Part shown: positions 33,941 through 45,229 of the stretch, in pieces
Numbering within the stretch: position 1 is the stretch's first letter
Layout of the letters: the number at the start of each line of letters is the position of its first letter
Source: Schizochytrium sp. TIO01
Lineage: Eukaryota > Sar > Bigyra > Thraustochytrida > Thraustochytriidae
Assembly: GCA_004764695.1 (NCBI GenBank)
Contig: SMSO01000032.1
Span: 4,463,483 to 4,527,482, forward strand
DNA length: 64,000 nt
Reading direction: 5' to 3'
The notes under the pieces: model-generated
The model's input: only the letters and a program-made list of their open reading frames with translations
The model's database searches: none
What the model was told of the DNA's origin: nothing
Program-made: the position numbers and the translations under genes

Positions 33941-36900
33941 TTACCCGAGGAGTTCTTCCAAGCCTGCCCGGAAACGAGTAACAGCCTTATCAATCTCCTC
34001 TTGTGCAGCAGCGTAGGAGAAGCGAACTCCGTACGACGCGCCAAAAGCATCACCAGGAGGGAGCGCAACGCCGTGATCCTGAATAAGGTAGCTGCAAAGG
34101 TCTGTCGTTGTATTGATTACGCGGCCACTGCGAGACTTTAGGCCCTTGGACAAATAGAACGACACATCTGGAAAGACGTAGAAGGCACCACGAGGTACGG
34201 GGCAGACAACATGCGGAATCTCGCGCAGAGCATTTACAATGCTGTCGCGTTTTACTCGAAGCTGATCGTACAGAGGTGTAAGCATCTCCTCGGGGACCTT
34301 CTCCAATGCTGCAATACCAGCAAACTGGGAGATAGATGAGGCACTCGAGTTCAACTGAGACTGCAACTTCAGCGCGGCTGAACTAATCCGGGCATCCGGA
34401 CTAGCTAAGTAGGCCAGGCGGAATCCAGTCATAGCATAGCCCTTCGAAAAGCCGTTCACGATCATTGTTCTCTCATACATGCCAGGCAGGGATGCAAACG
34501 AGACGTGTTCCAAGCCATCATAAGTGAGCCTCTCGTAAATCTCATCCGAGAGAATCAAAACATGTGCATATCGAGGTTCACGAAGCACTGCGGCCAAGGC
34601 CTCAAGCTCGTCCTTGGAGTAGGTGCAACCAGTTGGGTTACACGGATTGCAAAAAATCAGCACGCGAGTTTGAGGTGTGAGAGCATCGCGAAGTTGGTCA
34701 GGGGTGAGAATGTAATCATTACCCGGCTCTCGGTCGACAATGACAGGCTTTGCGCCACTCAAACGGACAATCTCGGGGTACGAAACCCAGTAAGGAGCTG
34801 GGATAACAACCTCGTCACCTTCTTCGCAAAGAGCCATGATCGCGCAGAAGATTGCTTGCTTTCCGCCATGAGTGATGAGAATGTCCTTGGAAGGGTTGTA
34901 CTGGACATTCTTGCGCTTTGCATAATCGTTACATACAGCCTGCTTCAATTCATGCCAGCCGCCCACAGGAGTGTAGCGAGTCTTGCCTGTATGAGCTGCT
35001 TCAACAACTGCGTCAAGAACAGGCTGAGGGGGGTCAAAGTCTGGCTCTCCAACTGTGAGAGTTGTGACAATATCTTGGCCCTGACGCTGCAACTCAATGG
35101 CAAGAGCATGCGTCTCTGAGGTTTTCGAAGGTTGAATTCTACCAACAAACTTTGTGAGGCGCGTGCCAGTGGTTTCCTTCTCCTGACTTTCCTTATCAGA
35201 AGATTGGCGAAGCTGTTCAACAATTCGATGCATAGCAGCCTCCAATCCTTCAAGCTGCGCAGAAGAATTGGGGTTGCACTTGTACAGGGCACTAAAGAGG
35301 TCGAAAGAATCCTTGCAAGTATTGTCTACCAAGGCAAGAAGGGTCTCAAATCCCTTTGTATTTATCGGCGTTGAACGCAGCTGCAGTTGTGCGAGCATAC
35401 GACCAGTGAAGTGTGTAACAAACTGGCTTCCTGCAGCAGCTTCGTCGTGCATCTCGCATGACATGTCTACCATACGACATCCCGCCTTGCGAAAGATGTC
35501 CAAGAAGGTTTCACAACGCCGGTCGGATTGCAAAAACCCATCCAGCTTGCTGCGACCCACACGCACCTTTTCGTAGACACAGGGAAGGCCTCGCCAAGAA
35601 AACTTTCCTGATTCTGGGCCAAACATTGGGTGAGTGCACAGAATGTCAGCAGAATCCGGAAGAAGAACCTGGAGAACATTCTTAGGAAGCATCTTCACAG
35701 AGAGGACATCAACAACAAGAACGTTATTAAGCAACTCAGTGGGGATAGCACGAACCACCTTTTCAAAGGACAGAATTGAAACAGAGATCACTAAACAATC
35801 AAGACCATCGGCGGCAGCAAACATTTCCTCAACAGTATGAGAAAAATGAACTCCAAGTTCCTTAGCCTGCGAGCTGTAATCGGCACGTGAGCAACCATAA
35901 ACTGAGTGATTGCGGACAAAGGTCTTTGCCAGGAATTGGCCGAAGTTACCAAAACCGATAATTCCAATCTTGAGCTTACGGGAGCCAGCGAAGGTTGCTG
36001 ATCTGCCAGAGCCGGAAGAAGCTACCTCAACCTGAGAGCTTTGAAATGCAGAATGCGTCACTCCAGATGGTACATCAACGGCCTCAGCCACATAGTCGGT
36101 AAGAATTGAGTCTCGTGGGTAGGATCCAAGCACTCGAATGTAACGCGCCATTTCTGTCACATGGCGGATAGCATTTTGGACCTTGGGATCTGACAAAGAT
36201 CCAGCAATATCAACATAGAAGATGAACTGAAACCGTTTAATGCTTGCATCTTCATCCTGCGGTGCTGTAATGCTTGACTCAGCCTCACTGTTTCCCTCCG
36301 TTGCGGACGTCACGGACAAGCGAAGTCTTGCAATTAAGTCCTGGTCTTCTGTAGGGATCATCTGCTCATCACTCTTGCCCTCAGCAACAAGCTCTAAACC
36401 CTGAAGACGAAGCTTATCCGGCCGCGACTCAAGTTTAGTGAGGCTAATGTCTCGAAAGCTGAACGCAGAGAGTGCGCGCACAAGCACCCCAGGGTAGTTT
36501 ACCAAAGAAAATACCATAGTGGTCTTCCATGCAAACGAGGAAGCTCCAGGCGATTGAAGCGGCAACCAGCGTTTTGAGAGCAGAAGGAAGCGAGTGTAAT
36601 TTTCCTCCTCATCCTCAATGCCTGACTGCAACAGTTCAAGACCGTAGTGCTCTGCTGCGAGAGTAGATGCAATAGCAGCGCAGTCGTGAAGCTGCATTTG
36701 GGCAATCATCTTGGCACTGCCTGCAGTGTCGTAGGAGGATTCGCCTGTAAGGCCATTGCTACGAAGGAAACCATCGCATTGTGCCAAAGCTTGGGGATGG
36801 CTCATGACCTTGCGAATCTGATTCATTTGCACGCCCGGGAGCACCATCAGCGAGTGACGTACACGAAAGTTGTGCTCCGCAACAGTAAAAAACTTGTGAC

Positions 36901-37114
36901 GCAGCTGCAAGTCATAATTTGCATGAATACTGCCGCCAAGGCTGTTCTCGATAGGAACAAGCGCAAATTCCACATCACCCTTTGAGACAGCTTCGAAAAC
37001 TGCGTCAAAAGAAGATAGCCCCTTGGTTAAGATGGAGGGGCCTAAGAGTTCAAGTGCAGCTTGCTCGCTGTATGCACCAGGCTCGCCTTGGTAAGCCACG
37101 CGAGGGGGGCTCAT
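33941..37114 (-). CDS. Trifunctional prephenate/arogenate dehydratase - dehydrogenase - aminotransferase
   Basis: 1,057-residue fusion covering every step from prephenate to Phe and Tyr. Residues 1-185: dehydratase, with AYQGEPGAYSEQAA, PIENSLGGSI and the catalytic TRF (174-176). About 195-330: ACT domain with GVLVRALSAF and ESRP (229-232), the usual Phe-binding feedback site. About 380-620: TyrA-type dehydrogenase with GFGNFGQF (387-394), VDVLSVK and THPMFGPESGK, most like plant arogenate dehydrogenase. About 655-1057: class Ib aminotransferase with GEPDFD, the CNPCNPTG motif and SKGYAMTGFRLAY (PLP Lys891), resembling prephenate aminotransferase. The combination suggests prephenate is transaminated to arogenate and then split to Phe or Tyr within one protein; arogenate versus prephenate preference is inference. 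There is no obvious transit peptide. Intronless, with the first Met just before the dehydratase fold. Confidence 0.92.
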   Translation of the reverse strand: MSPPRVAYQGEPGAYSEQAALELLGPSILTKGLSSFDAVFEAVSKGDVEFALVPIENSLGGSIHANYDLQLRHKFFTVAEHNFRVRHSLMVLPGVQMNQIRKVMSHPQALAQCDGFLRSNGLTGESSYDTAGSAKMIAQMQLHDCAAIASTLAAEHYGLELLQSGIEDEEENYTRFLLLSKRWLPLQSPGASSFAWKTTMVFSLVNYPGVLVRALSAFSFRDISLTKLESRPDKLRLQGLELVAEGKSDEQMIPTEDQDLIARLRLSVTSATEGNSEAESSITAPQDEDASIKRFQFIFYVDIAGSLSDPKVQNAIRHVTEMARYIRVLGSYPRDSILTDYVAEAVDVPSGVTHSAFQSSQVEVASSGSGRSATFAGSRKLKIGIIGFGNFGQFLAKTFVRNHSVYGCSRADYSSQAKELGVHFSHTVEEMFAAADGLDCLVISVSILSFEKVVRAIPTELLNNVLVVDVLSVKMLPKNVLQVLLPDSADILCTHPMFGPESGKFSWRGLPCVYEKVRVGRSKLDGFLQSDRRCETFLDIFRKAGCRMVDMSCEMHDEAAAGSQFVTHFTGRMLAQLQLRSTPINTKGFETLLALVDNTCKDSFDLFSALYKCNPNSSAQLEGLEAAMHRIVEQLRQSSDKESQEKETTGTRLTKFVGRIQPSKTSETHALAIELQRQGQDIVTTLTVGEPDFDPPQPVLDAVVEAAHTGKTRYTPVGGWHELKQAVCNDYAKRKNVQYNPSKDILITHGGKQAIFCAIMALCEEGDEVVIPAPYWVSYPEIVRLSGAKPVIVDREPGNDYILTPDQLRDALTPQTRVLIFCNPCNPTGCTYSKDELEALAAVLREPRYAHVLILSDEIYERLTYDGLEHVSFASLPGMYERTMIVNGFSKGYAMTGFRLAYLASPDARISSAALKLQSQLNSSASSISQFAGIAALEKVPEEMLTPLYDQLRVKRDSIVNALREIPHVVCPVPRGAFYVFPDVSFYLSKGLKSRSGRVINTTTDLCSYLIQDHGVALPPGDAFGASYGVRFSYAAAQEEIDKAVTRFRAGLEELLG

Positions 37115-40100
37115 GGTGCCTGACGCTTAAGCGAAAGCAAGTAAAAGCACTCACTAAGGAAGGCAAGCTCTAGATGTTATAGACGCAGGCAGTAGCAGAA
37201 GACAATGTTGATCTCTCAGAAGAGGTAATACTGATCTGCCTCTACTTGAGCATGATGAATCATCATCTGCTACACCACTCCCTCGCTCTTTGCATATAAG
37301 GAAATCCTTAGGATATTTAATTATCTAATACTAGCTATTCATTTACACCCTTGCTATGAGTAACTCTACACGTCAAAAGTTTAGCAGCGTAAACTTTCAT
37401 TAATAAATAGTAGTAGTCAACTACCTCTAGGTAGAATCAGCTTTTTTCTTTTTCTCTAGGCCGAGCTAGTATATTGTAATGGTGCATAGTGACAACTTTT
37501 TTTTCTTTATTATTATTATTATAAATGTATATTGATGAAATAAGGTAGGTAATACCTGCACCCAATTATAGATAGTTCGCCCTGTGTTTCTGCGGAGAAC
37601 ATTATTCGAATGCTCTCCAACATTTGAATTGAAGAGTCTTGGAAGATTACTAAGATAAACTTTGTTTGCCTTCTACTCTGCGCTCAATTGCTCTCTTTGA
37701 TTGATCAACAAGATCGTGGTTTTTTACTTTACGCGTTGAGTTTTCATGACTTCATTGTTACCTTCATTAAGATAGCTTATGACTGACTCCCCACGCCAGC
37801 GAAATCACCCATTCACATCGCATGTATAGTACATCATCATTCATTCACGAACGAACGAACGATGATTCCAGGAACAAGTCATTTGAAATAGTGAGAGAAT
37901 AGAAAAAAAGGAATTAAAACATTATATGTGTTTGCTTTTTGTTATTTACTCTTTCCCTTCTTTCCCCTCCCCCCTCTTTTTCAGTATCGACCCTTAGTAA
38001 GGCACCTTTGGAACTAAGTTATCTACTACCCTCTAATTACCACCATTAATGATGAGTTCATAATAACAGCGCTGATGTCTCCTTTTTTCTTCACTCCTTG
38101 TTCAATGAATCTAAGATGTGAAGGGAAGAGAAAGAAACCCACCAAAACAACTCAGAGCATAGATAGGAAAAGACGCAAGAAAGAGTGTTTTATCAATATA
38201 ATTCATTCCTTGGTCTATCTTAGATAATCTATCCATAGTTAGACTACCTCATCCTGGTGAAGTTTATTTTATTTAGTCTTCTTTTTTTGTTTCATATTTA
38301 ATATAGTAGTAGTAATGTCCCTAATGGTATGTTGGTTCCCAGCCCAACCTCATCTCCCTCTTACTAAATTGGTTGTTTACTTCTTTTATAGATGTATTGG
38401 GAAAATCTAGTTTTGTTTTTTTGGTCCCTAATATAGAACCATTTAGACCATGAAAATCAATAAATAAAATATTTAATACAAATAAAATATAAAATATATA
38501 ATTTACAAAATAATAATATTTGAACAAAGTAATTTTGTAATATTTCATTAATATTTTGATATATTTTGAAACATATTACAAAAATTTATGTAAATTCCTT
38601 GAAGTTTGACATTGCTAGAGTATCATGTGAGCTTATTTGGTTGATTTAAAAATTTTCGTAGAAGTTTGTTGCTGTTTCTAAGTTTATTTGATCTAATCTA
38701 TAATAGGACAATCATTGGGCTATATAGCGCTAACAGGTGCCACAAGAAATAATAAGAGATGGTAAGTAAATATATTTAATACCCTTAAAAACTAGTATAC
38801 TTTTTCCTTTTTTAGAAATAAGATATAGATTTCTAAGAATAGATAGAGTCTGATTAATCTGTTCTTTTCAAAGTAGAATATCGAATATTCATGATGTTGT
38901 GTTGTGTGTCTGTGTTTCAGAAAGATTTATCTGCCCTTTCTCTGAACGAAATACAACAAAACAAATTTAAACAATACTTACGTCGTTGGTAAGACATCAC
39001 ATCCGTACTCGATCAACATCAGCGTTAACTAATCCGATCCACCCCCCAATCCTAACAATAAATTTAGGACCCAGATCATTCTCTAAGAGTTCTTGCACAT
39101 TTTATTTTAGCCTAAATAAAACCTTGTTAATTAATTACTGTAAGTAAGGTAAGGGCGCCTGGTTAATTAATTTTCATTAAATTATTTATCTCTAACATTA
39201 GCTGGCAAGAGCAATACATCACATACATCATTATTTTATATTTATCTCCGTGGTTGAGCTCTACTTTATCTCACACAGATGTTTGATCCTTGTCTATTTT
39301 ATTATCAACGACAGTGGCAAATAAATCATATTTATGTTTTATGTTTTTTTATTCGAGGTCTCAATTAGTTAGTCGCATGCAACCAGGATGACTAAGTTAT
39401 CAATATAAACTGTTAGATCATCTTTTTCTTCAAAACAACCATTTATGATAAGTTTCAAATTTGCAGTTTTCGAATTCTTCATTTATTTATTCATTTTAAT
39501 TATAAAAACAGAGAGTTATACTGCAGTCCTAGTTAACCTCTCCAGATTATCAAACATCTCTCCTATTTTAAGTCCCGTACACAATTATTTGTAGTGAGTA
39601 ACAAACTCTTGAGGCAATAGATCACATCTCCACTATTGCTAGGTTCACTTTCTGAAGTACTTAATTGGAAGATACTTTAATAAGATATTCTCCGAGGTCT
39701 ATCTATATATGCAAAGTACTGACGATTTTAGAATCCCTTCTCTGTTTCCTACTTTTGCCATTTATGTGCACTTTAAAAAAAAATAGGTTAGCATAAATGA
39801 TAGCAACTTGCTGATTTGGTTAGATGATCTTGGTAAGTAACGTTCACTGCTAAAGTACGCAGGATTATAGATCTGAGTGGCTTGTTATGTTCATTAGGTG
39901 GCTGACTAATTTTTCAATTAACTTTCAATCGAAGAGCCGAAAGTTAAGATCCTTTCAATCTTACATCTTATCTTGCAGCTTCGTGCTGATCATGTATGTA
40001 TCTGTGGTTCGATTTTCTATGACCTAACTACTTAAGTTAATGGTATGTTTTTCCTGTTTACCCGAATGCAGAAACCAATTTCAACTATTAACGTTTTATC

Positions 40101-41843
40101 TTCTTCCAGTTAGCTATAATATTCCTATGATCCTATGATGTAAGATGCTGGTCCAAGTATCGATGTCCTTGTGATAGTTCTTCAGATATCAATGTTTTCA
40201 TCATTATAACAATAAGCTAGTATTCTCACGTTTCTTGTTGAAAACTCTCCCATCTTGTGCATGGCCGATGTGTTTACATATTTCCTTATAAATCATTTGT
40301 TGGAACAGCGGTACGAAGTCTTACTAAGTCGCTTCTTTGCATGAAAAATTGGTCAATCTTGGAATACTATGATGTAAGATGTGCAATCGATCTTCCAGCC
40401 CTACAGGAGAAGTAATCCATTAAATGCTAGACCTATATTGGGAATGAAATATTGTTCACCCTCAAATATCAATGTACTGTGCTGAGCGCTAATCCTTGAT
40501 CGGTTGGAGGTTGTTTGGGAGAAGGAAGACGAGACGCTTGGAAAGCATAATAAAGACTTATGAAGGCATTGCATACCTATACTTTTTACAGATTTATTGA
40601 TTTGCTGACCTTGAGATGAGTACTAATGTGGATTGACTAGTACTCCAGTTGAAAGACTAAAATGCAGAATTCGAGTACTAGATAAATTTGTTGCCTCGAC
40701 CACTCGTTCTTTTTTTGGCCCTTAAAGCTTCACCTAATTGTGTAGTGCACTTTCACCTCTTGAGTACCCGATGCCTCACAATTTGCCTTTTATCAGATAG
40801 ATACTCTAGTTCTTATCATATATGTTTTCGCACATTTTAGGATTCACAAGATTGTGTCCTCGTGACCCTTCATTTGGTGAGATCTCAACATGCAGAGAGA
40901 TTTCATGTCATCTTATTCAAAACAGTACGCTCATACGAACGTCATTGTAGGGAAGAGTCGGGAGACATAATGAGGCTTCAAAAACAATAATATTAAAGAT
41001 TAATTTCACGATCGATGCTCTTCGCCCAATATTGATCTGTCTGTCTGCCAAAGCTTCAATTTCATTTTATCTGTATGATCGTATTGATGTAGATTTAAGG
41101 ACTCAAGCACCTTCCGTTCACTCTCCCTGTAATGAACAAAAAGGAACCTTTCCCATTCAAGTAATGTCCTAAATCGATAAATCACGGATTTAGAGAGTGC
41201 TTCCAATGCCATACGAAGTAAACCCTAATGACTGCGACCTCGCAACTTTTTCCACATTTGTAGGTTTGATGAAATTAAAAACGAAAATATGATGAACCCA
41301 TAAGCATGGGATGAAAGTATTAAACTCCTAAATTGTGTGATGCTACTGCATCTTGCTCAAACAAGATAGGCTACGATTAGGCAAAATACGATTTTTTTTT
41401 TTTTCAGGATTGGCACATGCCAAGCTCTGAAATAATAGAGGGGACGAGCAGAGGATTCGTGTTAATCTAGGCATTCGTTTGATGACAGGTATATATTTCC
41501 AAATGTGTGTTGGATCTCGATAGGTTTATCATATTGTGAAGTAGGTGGCCAGAGGGCTAAGTCGTATCATACATTAGGAGATAAGTGGTAAAAAAAATGT
41601 GTGATACTCTTTTTATCGTTACTTTTAGAAGCCAATGTAGAAGAAAGATAATATTGGATTTCTTTGCTGCAGGACTTGACACTCCGGTCCCAAGAAGAAG
41701 AATGCTGATAAAAGAATTCAAATTTTGTGGTTACGATCATCAAAAGACGGGTTAAGGAGGAGAGAGGAGAGTACGGAGTGAAAAGTTTGATTTGAAAGCT
41801 CAGGCGCAACTCTGCACCAGAGTGACAAATAGGAGGTTTAAAT
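37115..41843. other. 4.7 kb AT-rich spacer without a recognisable gene
   Basis: Visibly AT-rich, with ATTTATTT and TTAATTAATTA runs, a GAAC tetranucleotide run near 37848-37861, and a repeated TATGATGTAAGATG near 40130 and 40367. Only short reading frames without recognisable domains (for example 41006-41212 and 41567-41809). No RNA gene that I could support. Confidence 0.5.
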
Positions 41844-42788
41844 CTATGACGAGGACTGAAGCGCCTGCAAATGACGTTTCCAGGTCACTGCTTTCGCTTT
41901 GAGGATAAGAATTGCGCGACGAATAATTTCCATTGGCGGCAAGGATCCCACACTTTCTACGCTAAAGATGAAATGGTCCGAGACACGGTAGAGTTCGACG
42001 CAGTCTTTAAATTCGTCAAGGCGAATGCACTCGCGGCACATTGTACATCTCCGGGGATCCCGAACAGTGAGTGTGCCTGCATCTTCGATGTCGAATACAT
42101 CTCGCGGGCAGGCCTCTTTGATGGCCATTGCCACATCTCCGTTAGCGAGTTTCTGGTTTACGTCGATCTTCGGCATAATACGATATGTGGCAGTTGCAAC
42201 TGGGGACCACTTAGCATGATCTTGGCCCTTACCAACACGGCAAACAGCACGCATGTGAATTTGCTGTCCTGGCAAAAGTTTCGCGAGGAGGATATCCTTG
42301 TGCACAGGGCGAGGCTCGAACTGGGCCCAATACTCCTTTTGATCAGGGAATTTGCTTTCTGGGCTCTCATCTGGCTGGAAAATGAGATCTGAAGAGTAGA
42401 CATTCATGGGCTTACCTTTGCACGTAATGGTAAGCTCGAAGAAGAGAGGTTCGTTTGGGCGCACGTGACGGGGGTCTACGGCAAGCGGCACCATAGCTAC
42501 GCGGTGTACAAGAACTTCATCTGGGATAATCGACGTGTTTTGCATGAGACCAATCTGGTCCACAGCAACGGTTTCCACTTCTGCAATCATGATGCGGCGG
42601 AGCGCATTCGCGATAGATGGATCCGTGTTCAGAAGCTCGAACCGAACACGGAGAATCTTCTCCTCCTCCAGAACACGCTCGTCGGAATCAAAGGGCTCGA
42701 TGAATTGAACCTTGATGTCATCGAGGGATTTAAACTCAGACTCGCGGCTGAAGAGGCGGTGAGGGCCATCGTTGTCGACACGAAACAT
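41844..42788 (-). CDS. POLR1C: RNA polymerase I and III subunit RPAC1 (AC40/POLR1C)
   Basis: Alpha-like subunit shared by RNA polymerases I and III; pairs with AC19 in the assembly platform. The 314-residue protein carries the alpha-motif: FELLNTDPSIANALRRIMIAEVETVAVDQIGLMQNTSIIPDEVLVHRVAMVPLAVDPR. The insert domain follows, and the C-terminal part has CPRDVFDIEDAGTLTVRDPRRCTMCRECIRLDEFKDCVELYRVSDHFIFSVESVGSLPP. RPAC1 is distinguished from RPB3 by the TSI-x-DE-x-LAHR-like motif and the CTMCRECIR block. Intronless. The human protein is 346 residues, so this one is slightly shorter at the N-terminus. Confidence 0.93.
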   Translation of the reverse strand: MFRVDNDGPHRLFSRESEFKSLDDIKVQFIEPFDSDERVLEEEKILRVRFELLNTDPSIANALRRIMIAEVETVAVDQIGLMQNTSIIPDEVLVHRVAMVPLAVDPRHVRPNEPLFFELTITCKGKPMNVYSSDLIFQPDESPESKFPDQKEYWAQFEPRPVHKDILLAKLLPGQQIHMRAVCRVGKGQDHAKWSPVATATYRIMPKIDVNQKLANGDVAMAIKEACPRDVFDIEDAGTLTVRDPRRCTMCRECIRLDEFKDCVELYRVSDHFIFSVESVGSLPPMEIIRRAILILKAKAVTWKRHLQALQSSS

Positions 42789-43560
42789 TGTGACTTAAGT
42801 GGGTTAGCGTTGCAGTGAATGGGATGCGGAGTTTTGAGAGTTTGACAGTCTGTGCAAGGGGCCTAGCACAGGAAAACTGAGCACTGGCGTGCTAAATAGC
42901 TCGATAACCAACCCGCAAGAACAACTCGAGAGTCAAAGAGAAGTTGTCTTTATGGTGACGAACAAACAAACCACTTGCTACACGCCACTGCTCCCGAAAG
43001 GCTGGCTGGCCGATGAGAAGAGCTCGTTGACAGACACGTTGCGAGAGAAAGAGGCCGTTCGCTCAACTGAGGTTGCGCTTCGTGCAAGAGTGCCTACCCT
43101 GCGCCTCGAGGTAGGTCCAAGTATTCTGGTTTATTGGTCGGCAAACTTGGTTGAGTTCGTTCTTGTCGCACTCGGCGTTTCGTGGTGATAATGGTGGTCA
43201 GCAGAGCTTGTGCCAGTGGTGGTGGTCTTGCTTCCTGTTCTAAGCACTACTAAGTAGTAATGGATAGGTAGGTTAGGTACTTAGGTATTTGTAAAATTTA
43301 GAAATAAACAATAAACAATAAAGCCAATGAATGTTTACAAAAATAGAGGGAGGAAGGTAGTGGTTCTACCATTCAATGTTGGTCCTACTCACAAAGATGA
43401 GACGGGAAGAACTACATGTATGAACATGGATTGCTAGCATGAGCGGATGAGCCCATACTTATCACCTACCGTCTGAAGCAGTCCTTAGGTACAGCTAGGT
43501 AGGTTAGCTACCTGTGTTTCTAGCTAGCTAGGTGTTTGCATGTTTGCCTAGCCTACCAGA

Positions 43561-43597
43561 TAGCTTAGCTTAGCTTAGCTTAGCTTAACTTAGCTTA
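43561..43597. repeat. (TTAGC)n pentanucleotide repeat
   Basis: About seven TTAGC units, one reading TTAAC. Confidence 0.85.
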
Positions 43598-43908
43598 TTA
43601 TTAATATTAAATCAATCTATCTATCTCATTACTAAGTAATCAATCCAATTCAATAGCTAAGAGTGCCTAATAGCAAGTCAAATTAGGTAGGTAGACCTAC
43701 TTAGTAGGCAGGGGTCAAAGCTCTCTCTACAATAGGTACTTATTTATCTGTCTCTATAGCCAGGTCTCTTATGAGACAAATAAATGGATAAACGAATGAC
43801 TCCAAAGAGGAGAAAACATGTGAGTAAAGAGAAAGAGTAAAGGAAGGTACTACTCGACTGATAGTACCTAGCTAGTATAGTAACTTTTTGAAGCAGAGAA
43901 GCAAGAAC

Positions 43909-43936
43909 AAGAAGAAGAAGAAGAAGAAGAAGAAGA
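43909..43936. repeat. (AAG)n microsatellite
   Basis: About nine AAG units in non-coding sequence. Confidence 0.85.
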
Positions 43937-44219
43937 GAACCAATGAATTAGCGAGTGCCTGAACTTAGAAAGCCTGAAGAAAATTTAGTATGCAATGGTA
44001 GTATGCACCGCAGCGAAGAATTGAGTACGGTACAAGGAGTTGTTCGACAGAGTGCGCCTAAGAGAGGTTCATGCCAACCTCTGGGCACTTAACGCTAATC
44101 ACGATCTCAGTGAGTTTGCCATCTGATCAATTCAATTCATGAATAATCGGCGAATCTCCTCCATTCAGGGAGAGCTAAATAACACCTCCTTTAAAATAAA
44201 AATAAAAATTGGTCCCCTG

Positions 44220-44250
44220 GCAACAACTCATGTCAAAACAATCACTCACA
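44220..44250 (+). repeat. Dispersed hairpin repeat, 3' part
   Basis: AACTCATGTCAAAACAATCACTCACA keeps the 3' block exactly. The hairpin part is lost. Confidence 0.65.
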
Positions 44251-44300
44251 AATTCTTTCCCACGAGTCAAACAGAGGAGACAACTCCTGCGCTCTCGCTG

Positions 44301-44358
44301 ATCAGGGGTAATAAGTTAGCAACTTGGGCAAAAGCCCAAGCCAAAACAATCACTCATA
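44301..44358 (+). repeat. Dispersed hairpin repeat, well-preserved copy
   Basis: ATCAGGGGTAATAAG is followed by CTTGGGCAAAAGCCCAAG, a perfect hairpin in which both arms changed together relative to other copies (GGGT/ACCC to GGGC/GCCC). The conserved CCAAAACAATCACTCATA follows. Confidence 0.8.
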
Positions 44359-45229
44359 CAACTCCTGTGTAGATAGATACTCTTTCTAAAAATGTGTACG
44401 AACTCAAGCGAAGGCCCTCACGCATTGCGAACTCAATGCAACATCAAATTAGCTAGGGTTTCAAGTTCCTTGATTGTAAACTCATCAAATGTTTCTTCAT
44501 CCCAGTTTTCATTGCTGTCTTCATTGCTTTCAGCAGGCCCTGGGCGAGAAGCAAGACTTGTAGCACTCAGCGTGTTGGTGTTGATTTTAAACCATCATCC
44601 AAACCATGCTCCCACTATGCACATCGAAAAAGACGTGTCGGGCTCGCCCGTCCGACATATCCCTCGTCGTACTTGCTTGCTTGTCTATTCGGACCCGTTT
44701 TGTTTCGAAGAACCGGAGGATGTCCCAAGTAGAGGGTCCATTAATCTTGGCAAAAAGACTTTTACTTCGAATGAAAAGAGGTCCAGCTGATATTATTTTA
44801 AAAGTCAGAAGTTGGGACTCCAGACTCGGGAGTCCTTGCCAATTAAAAAAAAAAAGGGAAAAAGAAGAAGAAGAAGGAAAGATAAAAAGACCCAAAAAGG
44901 GGGGAAAGGAAAAGGGATCACAATTCTATTTGTTTGATTCTGGGACTTAATGTTTTGCGCGAGAACAAACCTGGCTGCGTTCAAACTAAAAGTTCATGGT
45001 TCTCCCCATCTTGCTATCTCTGGAGGTGTTCTGTACACCCAAGTAAACCCCGCGAAGTCTTCTCTCATACATTCAATATCATCTTGTGAGAATAAGCTAC
45101 CAAAAAACAAAAACAACCAAGAGCACAAGTTGCTAACCGACTGGGTTGGCTTCAGCAATTCTCAAGTCATCATTATTTACTAAATTCCAAGACCGCAACT
45201 AGATATCTATCCAGGTTCGCGATTTTTTC

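Larger units (their letters stand above)
42789..45229. other. Spacer between RPAC1 and the CoA-transferase gene
   Basis: It contains a TTAGC repeat, an AAG repeat and two adjacent dispersed repeats. A less AT-rich minus-strand segment at 44433-44539 could be a 3' exon (see findings). Other frames, including a 99-codon plus-strand frame at 42889, are not recognisable. Confidence 0.45.

Noticed and set aside
37115-41843. Search for transposon or retroelement remains in the largest gene-free spacer
   Set aside because: No reverse transcriptase, integrase or transposase motif and no long terminal repeats were seen.
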